DNA of 15,337 bases from DASWJQ01 sp964517315 (GCA_964517315.1 CAZFCJ010000081.1:1-15337); one strand, 5' to 3'; numbered from the stretch's first letter, positions 7,185 through 14,179 are shown. Made by a program: numbers and translations. The notes: generated by a model not told the origin, from the letters alone.

Positions 7185-7461
7185 GAAACCACAACCCTTG
7201 CTCCGGGACTCCCAGCCCAGCTTCACGCGGCCTATTCTGGATTGAGTCCGGCGAGGTCCTTTGGTCATCCAGCGCGAGCTGAATGCGCTGGGTTTCATGG
7301 CTCGGCTCCACCCGCACCAAGCCGGGAATTTGGCTGAGACCCCTTTCAATGCTGCGCTCGCAGCCGTTGCAGTGAATCGTCCGCTCCCCGACAACTTCCA
7401 GTTCAACCTTCTCAACCGTTATTCTATACCTCCTAGATTGTTCCGTTACAAACTTAATCAA
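7177..7461 (-). CDS. Heavy-metal-associated (HMA) domain protein, second of the operon
   Basis: A small cytoplasmic metal-binding protein of 81 to 94 residues with one HMA domain. The ligand motif is TIHCNGC (C31 and C34 from the TTG start), followed by ERGLSQIPGLVRVEPS and a second beta-alpha-beta unit. HMA domains bind soft metals such as Cu(I) or Hg(II) with the CxxC pair. The start is uncertain. TTG at 7461 overlaps the preceding stop but has no good ribosome site. A perfect AGGAGG (7429-7434) lies six bases before an in-frame ATA at 7422, which would give an 81-residue protein. Its 3' end overlaps the Sec-CcdA ATG by eight bases, which couples the two and makes it a likely partner. Confidence 0.85.
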   Translation of the reverse strand: MIKFVTEQSRRYRITVEKVELEVVGERTIHCNGCERSIERGLSQIPGLVRVEPSHETQRIQLALDDQRTSPDSIQNRPREAGLGVPEQGLWFHD

Positions 7462-7948
7462 CTGCTGCAGAATTTCCAGATCCTCTCACGCTCCAACCGA
7501 CCAACAGCGTGGTCACAAGCCAGAAGAGGAGCAGGCCGGGGTGAGGATGGCCCCTGTAAAGTCGCTTGTAGCGGTCTCGATCGGCCCACATCACATAGCC
7601 TTCCGCCAGCATCTCCCACATGGCATGGTGACCCGCCCACAGGAGAGGCAGGTTCCGCCACGCGATGCCACCTGACCGCCAGGCCCGGACGAGGAGAACC
7701 ACTGTCATGAGCAGGGCAACCGGGAGGGTTTGCAGGTGGCCGGCCTCGTGTTGGAAGGACAGCTCTCGCTTGGCCTTAACGGGCAGCCCGCGCCGGACGA
7801 GCAGGTTCACCAGCGGTGGATGGGGGACGTCCAGCCCCCAGAGGCCGACCAGATGCCAGAACGGCCCGTGCAGCTCGACCTCGCCTTCGGCCCCGTACCA
7901 GGTCCGCACCCGGACCCGCTTGCCATAGTCAGCCGCCTGACTGGTCAC
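7454..7948 (-). CDS. Small His/Trp-rich membrane protein between two HMA genes
   Basis: A 164-residue protein I do not recognise. The first 60 residues are polar with basic patches (RVRVRTWYGAEGEVELHG). Hydrophobic segments lie at about 74-88 and 138-153, with a His/Trp-rich loop between them (LPLLWAGHHAMWEMLAEGYV) that may form a third. Several histidines at membrane edges (H66, H71, H107, H108) could bind metal. Its GTG start overlaps the stop of the first HMA gene (GTGA) and its stop is next to the second HMA gene. A role as a membrane partner in metal transfer is inference from the operon only. Confidence 0.85.
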   Translation of the reverse strand: MTSQAADYGKRVRVRTWYGAEGEVELHGPFWHLVGLWGLDVPHPPLVNLLVRRGLPVKAKRELSFQHEAGHLQTLPVALLMTVVLLVRAWRSGGIAWRNLPLLWAGHHAMWEMLAEGYVMWADRDRYKRLYRGHPHPGLLLFWLVTTLLVGWSVRGSGNSAAVD

Positions 7949-8205
7949 TGACCGTGGGCACTTCCAGCCCCGCCCGCCGTCGGTACCACCTGGTATCCCA
8001 GCAGGTCAAGCTCCTCTCGCGCCTTCGCCAGGCCCACGGCGCCTGGGTCAATAGAGATCTGGATCAGCTGGCTCCGGTGATCGGCTTTGACCTCCCGCAC
8101 TCCCGCCAGACTGGAGAGGATGAACTGCACGCTGCTCTCGCAACCCGAGCAGTGCATGGTATGGTCGTCGACAACCCTCAGCTCCGTAACGTCGGATTCA
8201 TCCAT
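7945..8205 (-). CDS. Heavy-metal-associated (HMA) domain protein, first of the operon
   Basis: An 86-residue cytoplasmic protein with one HMA domain. The metal-binding motif is TMHCSGCESSVQFIL (C19, C22), followed by the fold-typical LSSLAGVREVKADHRSQLIQIS and a final LDLLGYQVV. The ATG at 8205 has AGAGGAG nine bases upstream. It is the first gene after the MerR-type promoter at 8238-8268. It resembles the second HMA protein of the operon, but the sequences differ enough for separate roles or partners. Confidence 0.93.
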   Translation of the reverse strand: MDESDVTELRVVDDHTMHCSGCESSVQFILSSLAGVREVKADHRSQLIQISIDPGAVGLAKAREELDLLGYQVVPTAGGAGSAHGQ

Positions 8206-8237
8206 GTCGCTCGCTCCTCTCAGTCCAACCTACTCCA

Positions 8238-8268
8238 AGGATAAACCTTACAGCAGATGGAGGGTCAA
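8238..8268 (-). promoter_or_regulatory. MerR-family-type promoter with 19-bp spacer
   Basis: On the minus strand, TTGACC (8268-8263) and TATCCT (8243-8238) are separated by exactly 19 bp instead of the usual 17. The spacer region holds an imperfect dyad (ACCCTCCA / TGTAAGGT) like the operators of MerR, CueR and CadR, which untwist such over-long spacers when metal is bound. It lies 33 bp before the first HMA start codon. No merR-type gene is in the window, so the regulator would act from elsewhere. Confidence 0.75.
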
Positions 8269-8411
8269 GTGGGTGAGCCTACACCCCCGAAGCTCATCGA
8301 ACCCCACCAACCAACCCACCGCTGGCGAGTCCACTTGTTCGAGTGCTATGCTGGTAAGAGCCGCCCCATGACTGATCCACGCCAAACCACTCCCCGAGGA
8401 CATGGTCCACC

Positions 8412-9134
8412 CTAGCCCGGCGGCAGGGCCCGAAACGCCTCTGCTAGGCCTCCGCCCGTCTGTTTGCCTAGCTGGCTGGCGATCTCCTGAAAGAAGGGCT
8501 CAACCTGGGGGTGGTGTCGCCCTTGACTCTGGAAGCTGTGTACGGCCGCCATCTTCTGCTCCCAAACGTCGGTGATATCCACATACCGATTGGGCGCCTG
8601 ACTCATGATCAGGTAGAGCGTCTCAGGCTTGTGAGGTCCGAGGCCCTCCTCCAACTGTTCAGGATAATAGAGAGGGGCGGGAGCAGCAATGTAGGCTGCT
8701 TCAAAGGTCACTTTTCCCACCGTCAGGTGATCAGGATAGATGGAGCAGGGATCATGGGAGCCGTCCCCGGGGTGCGGATCGTGGGTGACAACGCTACCCG
8801 GTCGATATCGGCGAATCAGCCGGACGAGTTCTCCCCGCAGCTCCCGTTCGTCAAATTGGAGGTCGCCGTCATCGTGCCGCAGGAAGGTGATGTCCTGTAC
8901 TCCCAGGATGTCCGCGGCCCTCTCCTGTTCGTCCTCCCGGATGGCACCCAAGCGCTCCATCGTTAGTGAGGGGTCGTCCGTGCCCCGATTTCCACTTGAG
9001 CAGAGCACGTACACCACGTGCTTGTCGACATTTCTTAGCCGGGCGACGGTCCCCCCAGCATGGATGTCCAGATCCTCTGGATGAGCCCCCACCAAAAGGA
9101 CCGGCTCGGCGATGTCCTGAACGTCAAGTTCCAT
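8412..9134 (-). CDS. PIG-L family N-acetyl hydrolase (LmbE-like)
   Basis: A 240-residue zinc hydrolase of the PIG-L/LmbE family, which removes acetyl groups from N-acetylated sugars (for example in mycothiol or bacillithiol synthesis) or other amides. The N-terminal motif is LLVGAHPEDLDIHAGGTVA; family members have AHPDD, so the usual catalytic first Asp is Glu (E20) while H18 and D21 remain as zinc ligands. The third ligand is in YPDHLTVG. GNRGTDDP and VTHDPHPGDGSHDP also fit. ATG at 9134 is preferred because GAAAGGGG lies just before it; ATG at 9158 is possible. It overlaps the 3' end of the MFS gene. A link with low-molecular-weight thiols is tempting given the neighbours but is inference. 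Confidence 0.9.
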   Translation of the reverse strand: MELDVQDIAEPVLLVGAHPEDLDIHAGGTVARLRNVDKHVVYVLCSSGNRGTDDPSLTMERLGAIREDEQERAADILGVQDITFLRHDDGDLQFDERELRGELVRLIRRYRPGSVVTHDPHPGDGSHDPCSIYPDHLTVGKVTFEAAYIAAPAPLYYPEQLEEGLGPHKPETLYLIMSQAPNRYVDITDVWEQKMAAVHSFQSQGRHHPQVEPFFQEIASQLGKQTGGGLAEAFRALPPG

Positions 9135-10437
9135 CGGGGTGCCCCTTTCCTTCATCATGTCCCTGACCGCCCTCGAAACGGTTCAGCAGCCACAATCTGG
9201 CGGCGACCGAGAGCAGTGTGGCCCCGAAGAGCACCTGAAAGGAGAGCAGGTCAACCAGCACCGCCCCGACCAGCGGGAGCAGCCTCGCGGGTGCCACGAA
9301 GGTGCTCATGAAACCACTGTACTCCGCCCGCAGATCGTCGGGAGATATCTCCATCAGGTACGCAATATGTCCGATCAGTTCCCCACTGCTTACCGCCCCC
9401 AGGAAGAAGAAAAGCACGGCGCAGATTGGAAGCAAGGCGACCTGTGGCATGAGAGGCACGAGCAGCGCCAACCCTGGACTCACCCCAGCGACTGCATTGA
9501 CGAACTTGAGCAGGCTGAGTTTGCCCCACCAGTCTCCCCAGGCTCCCCACAGCGGGTTGGCCAGCAAACGGCCGCCATGTTGAGCTGCCAAAAGAACTCC
9601 CACCTCCGCTTCGGCAAGACCTGCGGATCGAGTGGCCTGCAGAACGTAGAAGGGCAGCGCCATCGCCGTGATCGCCGCCAGCAGCTGATAGAAGTAGAAA
9701 CGACGAAACCGAGGCCGATCCCGCAACAAACTGAGACCGCTCCCCAAGAAAGCCCGTAATGAGCGCGAGGTCAAACCCAGCGGTGCCGACTTCTCGCGCA
9801 CCCGACTGAAGGCCAGGCTCGATAGGGCCAACAGCCCGGCGCCTATCGCGAAAATCACCCCGTAGTTGGACGGGAAGGGCAGGAGCTGATCCTGTCTTAG
9901 GATGGCGCCGATCAGCAAGCCTCCGGCCACAGCGAGCAACCCGCCCACAAGAAAGCGAACCGCAAGGAATCGGCTCCGGCGCCGGGACGGAATCACCCGT
10001 CCAATCACATCATCGTACGGCACACCGGCGATCCCGCTAGTAAACGTATAGATCACCCACGCGCCGAAAAAGAGTACCAGCAGACCGGGCGTTCGAAAGC
10101 TGTCGATCAAAATGAGCACCAGCGCAAGCAGGCCGAGGATCATCGCCCGGCCGAAACCGGCTACCAGGTAGATCGGTTCGCGGTAGCGCCGCCTCTGTGC
10201 GTAACGGGCCACGAACGCTTGCGGCGAGAGCCAGCCCAGCCGGCGCAGCGCCTCGGCTGCCCCCGCGGCCACACTGGAGCCGGTCAGATGGCCAAGGAAG
10301 GCCGGGAGCACGGTCGTGGTATCGACGAAGGCAGTGCCAAACTCGTACAGGACCCCACTCACACTGCCCGCCACGAAGTTGGAGGTCAGTTGGGAAGTTG
10401 TCCGCTCACCTTCGGTCCGCTGATCGGCCTCCGCCAT
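9124..10437 (-). CDS. MFS transporter, substrate unknown
   Basis: A 437-residue major facilitator protein with about twelve membrane segments, a soluble N-terminus and a short hydrophilic C-terminus. Visible are the segment after YREPIYLVAGFGRAM, the central basic loop (VIPSRRRSRFLAVRFLVGG) and the second-half repeat starting at FRRFYFYQLLAAITAMALPF. No drug- or sugar-type signature stands out. The ATG at 10437 lies 15 bases after the Cys-rich gene upstream and its end overlaps the PIG-L gene, so all three are probably one operon. Export of a product made or processed by the PIG-L enzyme is possible. Confidence 0.93.
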   Translation of the reverse strand: MAEADQRTEGERTTSQLTSNFVAGSVSGVLYEFGTAFVDTTTVLPAFLGHLTGSSVAAGAAEALRRLGWLSPQAFVARYAQRRRYREPIYLVAGFGRAMILGLLALVLILIDSFRTPGLLVLFFGAWVIYTFTSGIAGVPYDDVIGRVIPSRRRSRFLAVRFLVGGLLAVAGGLLIGAILRQDQLLPFPSNYGVIFAIGAGLLALSSLAFSRVREKSAPLGLTSRSLRAFLGSGLSLLRDRPRFRRFYFYQLLAAITAMALPFYVLQATRSAGLAEAEVGVLLAAQHGGRLLANPLWGAWGDWWGKLSLLKFVNAVAGVSPGLALLVPLMPQVALLPICAVLFFFLGAVSSGELIGHIAYLMEISPDDLRAEYSGFMSTFVAPARLLPLVGAVLVDLLSFQVLFGATLLSVAARLWLLNRFEGGQGHDEGKGHPDGT

Positions 10438-10452
10438 AGATCGTTTGTCTCG

Positions 10453-10884
10453 TCATTCCGCGAAGTCGGCGACCACCGCTACGATCTCGTCTCCCCAAGG
10501 CAAGGTGAACTTTTGTGCCGTGTAGTCGTACTTCTCTGGGGCTATGCCCTTCTCACGCCTGTCTTCGGCGAGGGCATCGGCCCGATCTCGAGCCTGTTCC
10601 TCCGTCGTCCCAATGGCGAAGAACCGGCCGCAGCAACAGGGACCGCTTGCCAGGCGGGTTTCATGCCATTCATATTCCGGATCGTCTCGATAGGCGGTAG
10701 CCGTCGGATAGCAGTCGCCGCAAACGCAGTACATGCCGATGAACGCTTCCTCGGTGCTTCGCTCGACCTTCGCCTTCATGTCAGCCTTCATGTCTACATA
10801 GCTCCCATTCCAAATTCCAAGCCAGTGCTGAAACCAACTGGTGTTCTGATCGGGTACCTCCAATTCAAAATGGCAAACTCTCAT
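10453..10884 (-). CDS. Cys-rich hypothetical protein
   Basis: A 143-residue soluble protein with two cysteine clusters, CVCGDC (C53, C55, C58) and GPCCCGRFF (C83-C85), and one further C4. A charged helical stretch follows (TTEEQARDRADALAEDRR), and the end is beta-like (WGDEIVAVVADFAE). The clusters suggest a zinc site or another metal centre. The ATG at 10884 is chosen; an upstream TTG at 10908 is open but less likely. A possible -35 (TTGACT, 10954-10949) lies about 65 bases upstream. It heads the operon with the MFS transporter and PIG-L gene. I do not recognise a family. Confidence 0.85.
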   Translation of the reverse strand: MRVCHFELEVPDQNTSWFQHWLGIWNGSYVDMKADMKAKVERSTEEAFIGMYCVCGDCYPTATAYRDDPEYEWHETRLASGPCCCGRFFAIGTTEEQARDRADALAEDRREKGIAPEKYDYTAQKFTLPWGDEIVAVVADFAE

Positions 10885-11203
10885 ATGAACCACTTCTACG
10901 GGTGCCAATCCGCATGACTTGACGGCGTAAGGGGCGGTAAACTTTGCAAGTCAAGGTGTCGCTGATCACTCCATGTCCTTTGCCCCACTGGATGCTGACC
11001 GTTTGCTCGACTATGATCGCAGCTACGTCCTTCCCATTCTCTGCATCATCGTCTCTTGTTCGCTCATTCTTTGACCTCTCATGCATAGATCCCACCGACG
11101 CGAATATCATCTGCTGCTTTCATGCTAAGGCTTCCGGGAACTGGAGGGTCAAGGGCAAATTGTTGCACGTGGGGCAGTCGATTTCGCCTGTGTACATGCT
11201 CAT
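10865..11203 (-). pseudogene. Possible remains of two small coupled genes
   Basis: On the minus strand a short frame ending at 11120 encodes MYTGEIDCPTCNNLPLTLQF and overlaps, by ATGA, a second start at 11123 (MKAADDIRVGGIYA). The second frame then hits TGA, while the next frame over continues sensibly (ENGKDVAAIIVEQTVSIQW...) and stays open to 10865. This pattern looks like small genes broken by a frameshift, the first with a CxxC site. Coding character is weak and no family is recognised; chance frames are not excluded. Confidence 0.3.
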
Positions 11204-11420
11204 CGAGAATTGGTGCTCGAATTCAGATCTAGGTGTGGATTCCAGACAACCATCCTGTGGAAGATGGCCACCTTGCAGACCTTGTAGTTCGGTCAGAGAG
11301 GAACCACGAGGCTCATGTTCAGACGTCGCCTACGAGTTTGATGGAGGGATACCTGAAGGCAACGAGGTGCGTGTCAATTGCACACCCTTGGAGATAACTT
11401 TCCATCCTCTAAGAATCACC

Positions 11421-11588
11421 GAAAGCGCCGCTGAGGGCGCTTCGTTTTATTCGAGGCAACGGGGGAGATGGATTCGAACCGGCGACCGTCAGGTTATGAG
11501 AGCGAATCCTGAAAGCTGGGCCTTAGATCATCAGGCTGGGCTTCTGAAGGTGGCCTTGGGATCTGCGGTTGATTGAAGCCTCAACCAC
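11421..11588 (-). repeat. Repeat copy A: mosaic tRNA 3' half with terminator
   Basis: Read on the minus strand, about 80 bases shared with copy B (ending in TTTCAGGATTC) lead into a tRNA-like piece. It has the anticodon loop CTCATAA (anticodon CAT, Met-like), the stem CCTGA, CGGTC, and the T-arm GCCGG-TTCGAAT. The closing strand of the T stem reads CCATC, which does not pair with GCCGG, and the acceptor strand TCCCCCG has no partner upstream. A hairpin (aagcgcc / ggcgctt, 11423-11442) follows. It is therefore a chimeric fragment and not a working tRNA gene. Confidence 0.6.
11423..11442. terminator. Terminator-like hairpin of repeat A
   Basis: Seven-base-pair stem aagcgcc / ggcgctt with a six-base loop. 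On the plus strand it is followed by a T-rich run (cgttttatt), and it is equivalent to the hairpins in copies B and C. Confidence 0.5.
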
Positions 11589-11671
11589 GGCAATATAGAC
11601 ATGATACAAGATCATTCGGCGCTAACGGTGACGAACAACGTGTAATTCTTACAAACCCTCGGCGACGATCC

Positions 11672-12079
11672 CTACAAGCCCCCCATCCCCGGATTGGCGG
11701 CGGCCTGCCGGACCCATGAAGCGAGCTGCTCTTCGTCCAGCTCGTCCGTCTCCGTCAAGTCCAGGGCCTGTCTTTCAGGACCCATCCCGCTGGGCGGCAC
11801 CGGCTCGAGGTACGTTTCGCACACGAACGACAGCTTCACGTGTTTGGAGAAGGCAGCGAACGTAGCGAACGATCCGCGGTCACGCACATCTCGGCCTTGA
11901 AGAGATGTCGGCTCCATGAACAGGTACAACCCGTCGGCAGTAAAGATCGGTTTCAAGGGACGCATTCGGGGTATCGCTGACCGACGAACTGTCGCCAGAT
12001 ATACGGGTGCTGGGGTCCATCTGTCCGCTCCGAACCGTGCCAGGTCCGGTTCACGTTCGGCGAACTCACGCCAGCTGAT
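11672..12079 (-). pseudogene. Pyridoxamine 5'-phosphate oxidase-like gene without start and with a foreign tail
   Basis: From about 12079 the minus strand reads ISWREFAEREPDLARFGADR, then APVYLATVRRSAIPRMRPLK and TADGLYLFMEPTSLQGRDVR, which match the N-terminal half of the flavin-dependent PNPOx-like split-barrel family. No ATG, GTG or TTG exists between the upstream VOC stop and residue-equivalent 38 (ATG at 11965); where the start should be there is ATC (12077-12079). After GSFATFA the sequence no longer fits the family and ends in an acidic tail (DELDEEQLASWVRQAAANPG). The join lies at a repeated ttcgct(a/g) stretch near 11860, suggesting fusion by short homology. Probably not a working enzyme. 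Confidence 0.55.
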
Positions 12080-12130
12080 CCTCTCGAACCTGTGTTCGGC
12101 ACGACACCCCTTCTTGGCAAGGATCCGGTG

Positions 12131-12535
12131 CTACGCCTGCTCGATGCGGATCATGTTGCCGGCCGGATCGCGCACGGCAGCGTCGCGGACGCCCCAGAAC
12201 TGATCGGCGGGCTCTGACAGCACCTCGACCCCGGGCGCGCTCGCCGTCTTCTCGAAGGTGGCGTCGAGATCGTCGGTGCGGAAGAATGGGCCGGGTAGCT
12301 CACCCTTCGCAAGCAAGGCGGCCAGGGCGTCCCCGTCCTCCTGGGAGCGGCCCGCGTGCGGCTGCGACAACACGATCCGGATGTCGGGCTGACTTTCGGT
12401 GACGAGTGTGATCCAGCGAAAGCCATCGTTCTCGACCTCGTCCTGCACCGTCAGACCGAGGCTATCGCGGTAGAAGCCGAGGGCGGCATCGGGGTCGTCG
12501 ACATAGACGTGCACTACGCTGACTGAAACGCTCAT
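12131..12535 (-). CDS. VOC (glyoxalase/bleomycin-resistance) family protein
   Basis: A 134-residue vicinal-oxygen-chelate protein. It begins with the first beta strand VSVVHVYVDDPDAALGFYRD (metal-ligand-like H9), has the middle WITLVTESQPDIRIVLSQ and ends in the typical RDAAVRDPAGNMIRIEQA with E132 at the other ligand position. Such proteins are glyoxalases, dioxygenases or binding proteins; the substrate cannot be told. ATG at 12535 has GGAGGACAGGA just upstream. The gene lies 74 bases after an AraC-type regulator on the same strand, a common pairing, so they are likely co-transcribed. Confidence 0.93.
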   Translation of the reverse strand: MSVSVSVVHVYVDDPDAALGFYRDSLGLTVQDEVENDGFRWITLVTESQPDIRIVLSQPHAGRSQEDGDALAALLAKGELPGPFFRTDDLDATFEKTASAPGVEVLSEPADQFWGVRDAAVRDPAGNMIRIEQA

Positions 12536-12609
12536 GTCCTGTCCTCCAGTGAATCGGTCATTGAACCAACTCTACATGGATGCAGCGACCGATGCTTCTC
12601 CAAAACTGC

Positions 12610-13023
12610 TCATCCCCCGCCGTCCCGGCGCGGCCGGGTCAGCACCATCCGCTGGCAGTCGGGAACGGCAAGCAGCTCGTCGTGGTTGCGGGCACGATAC
12701 GCGCTTGGCGTCTCGCCGACGAGCTCCTTGAATCGCGTGGAGAAGGAGCCGAGGCTCGTGCAGCCGACCTCGAAGCAGACCTCCGTCACGCTGAGGTCGC
12801 CGCGGCGCAGCAGCTCCTTCGCACGTTCGATGCGCCGGGTCATAAGGTAGGAATATGGCGTCTCGGAATACACCTCGCGGAAGCGGCGGCTGAAGTGCGC
12901 GGGCGACATCAGCGCCGTACGGGCAATTGCCGGGACGTCGAGCGGCTGCGCGTACTCGCGGTCCATTCGATCCCGGGCCTGGCGCAGCCGACGGAACTCA
13001 TCGAAGTCGGGGGTGGTCGGCAT
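12610..13023 (-). CDS. Short AraC-family transcriptional regulator
   Basis: A 137-residue regulator that is almost only the AraC DNA-binding domain. The two helix-turn-helix units are LDVPAIARTALMSPAHFSRRF and LSVTEVCFEVGCTSLGSFST, followed by the family signature RFKELVGETPSAYR. No ligand-binding domain is present. ATG at 13023 is chosen because a -10 box covers the alternative ATG at 13035. It precedes the VOC gene on the same strand and probably controls it. Confidence 0.92.
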   Translation of the reverse strand: MPTTPDFDEFRRLRQARDRMDREYAQPLDVPAIARTALMSPAHFSRRFREVYSETPYSYLMTRRIERAKELLRRGDLSVTEVCFEVGCTSLGSFSTRFKELVGETPSAYRARNHDELLAVPDCQRMVLTRPRRDGGG

Positions 13024-13030
13024 TTGTACA

Positions 13031-13059
13031 ACCATACGCTCGCACAACCCGGAAGTCAA
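13031..13059 (-). promoter_or_regulatory. Sigma-70-type promoter of the AraC/VOC genes, likely leaderless
   Basis: On the minus strand TTGACT (13059-13054) and TATGGT (13036-13031) are 17 bp apart. Only seven bases separate the -10 box from the ATG at 13023, so the transcript would start at or next to the start codon. Confidence 0.6.
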
Positions 13060-13319
13060 TCGACTGTCCAAGCCACCTCCGGCGGCCGGCTACCACAGGT
13101 AATGACCCTCTTTGGTCAGAACGCAGCAGCGCCGAACCGATCGCCAGCGGCAGTTGCCGGGCCCGGCGGTCGCCATGGAGGGCCGTTGGCAGCCTTCAGC
13201 GGAACAGAGGTCGTGATCCTCTCGGCGAAAATACTGCGGACGTGGCCAGTGACGCGCGGCCGAGGCCGAAGCAGAGTGCACGTTACTGATTCCAGTCCCT
13301 AGGGGACGCCAAGGCACAA
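13060..13319. other. No gene recognised
   Basis: GC-rich stretch between the AraC promoter and repeat copy B. Frames are open on both strands because stops are rare in GC-rich DNA, but none shows a family signature, a ribosome site or coherent structure. It may hold older gene debris. Confidence 0.4.
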
Positions 13320-13588
13320 AGCGGTCCGCAGGAGCTCATGGTCCGGGGGTGGCCGGCCCCAATCGCGATTGACCCTCGTTAGCTGCCCCGTCATCCAAAG
13401 AAGCGCCCTCATAGGCGCTTCTCGTCGTTCGAAGTAGTGGGGCCAGGATTCGAACCTGGGACATTCAGGTTGCGAAGTGGCTCGCCGTCAGGCGCGGTAT
13501 GAGTGGGAATCCTGAAAAAGGGCCTAAGAACGTCAGGCTGGCCTTCTGAGGGTGGCCTGGAGATTTGCAGTTCTTTGGAGCCTCGGCA
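13320..13588 (-). repeat. Repeat copy B: mosaic tRNA 3' half with terminator
   Basis: Bases 13320-13445 match copy C (15152-15277) almost without gaps at roughly nine in ten positions, and the rest matches copy A over about 80 bases (minus strand, GAGGCTCCAA... to CAGGATTC). The tRNA-like part on the minus strand has CTTCGCAA (loop with CGC anticodon), CCTGAATGTC, a well-paired T-arm CCAGG-TTCGAAT-CCTGG and the acceptor strand CCCCACT. The partner strand TCAGG is separated from the loop by about 35 bases, and no 5' acceptor AGTGGGG exists. So it is not a standard tRNA gene. Confidence 0.65.
13399..13422 (-). terminator. Terminator-like hairpin of repeat B
   Basis: Nine-base-pair stem agaagcgcc / ggcgcttct with a six-base loop. 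On the minus strand it lies just after the tRNA-like piece and is followed by TTTGG, as a terminator after a tRNA gene would be. Confidence 0.55.
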
Positions 13589-13885
13589 ACAGTACCCAGC
13601 TGCCGCCATCCACAGCATGCCCCCTCTCTCGGAAAACTGGTGAACGACAACCTCGTTCAATAGATGGCATCAGCACTTCTTTCAGCACCAAAGCGATGGC
13701 ATGCGAAAGCCTCCGAAGCGGATTGTCGGCAGCGTTCTGATCGAGGCCAACGGGAGATAGCGCCAATCAATACATAAGGGAATCCGGGCTCAGCGAGTGA
13801 CGAGCGACATCTCAGAAGATATCTATGATGCTGGCACAATTTCCGTGTATGATGGTTCAACGCCCAACGCCGAAGGAGTGAGCTC
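13589..13885. other. No gene recognised
   Basis: Lower-GC stretch between repeat B and the short remnant at 13886. No frame shows a family signature. TATGATG occurs twice about 25 bases apart near 13830-13855, just before the remnant, and could belong to its former promoter, but no matching -35 box is clear. Confidence 0.35.
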
Positions 13886-13954
13886 ATGAAAAGTATCACG
13901 CCTCATCTCTGGTTTGACAGTGAGGCACAGGGCATCTCCGCTCGTCGTCGGTGA
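13886..13954 (+). pseudogene. 5' remnant of a PhnB-like VOC gene
   Basis: A good ribosome site (AAGGAG) precedes an ATG whose first 15 codons read MKSITPHLWFDSEAQ, the characteristic start of PhnB/3-demethylubiquinone-methyltransferase-like VOC proteins. After that the sequence diverges and stops at codon 23. Only the front of the gene survives. Confidence 0.55.
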
Positions 13955-14179
13955 TTGCCGGACCACTTGCCTCCTTGATCCTATCCACTGTGGATGTCGC
14001 AGGATCCGAGATTGTGGGTCAAAGTCATCCGCTGGTCATCGCCAGAGCTTACCCTAATAAATCGGTGCTGCAGGGCTGAATGACCTGGTGATCACTGACC
14101 GCGCTTGATCGAACGCCTGTCAAAATGGGGAGAGCCAAATCCGGACTGCCCAGCCCAGGATGAAATAAGGAGGGATCAA

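Noticed and set aside
10944..11576. Plus-strand open frame of 210 codons
   Set aside because: Its C-terminal part translates the tRNA-like repeat A, the composition is irregular, and no ribosome site or domain is visible.
13433..13465. Functional tRNA gene at copy B
   Set aside because: Only the 3' half is present; no D-arm or matching 5' acceptor strand is found in the next 150 bases on the minus strand.
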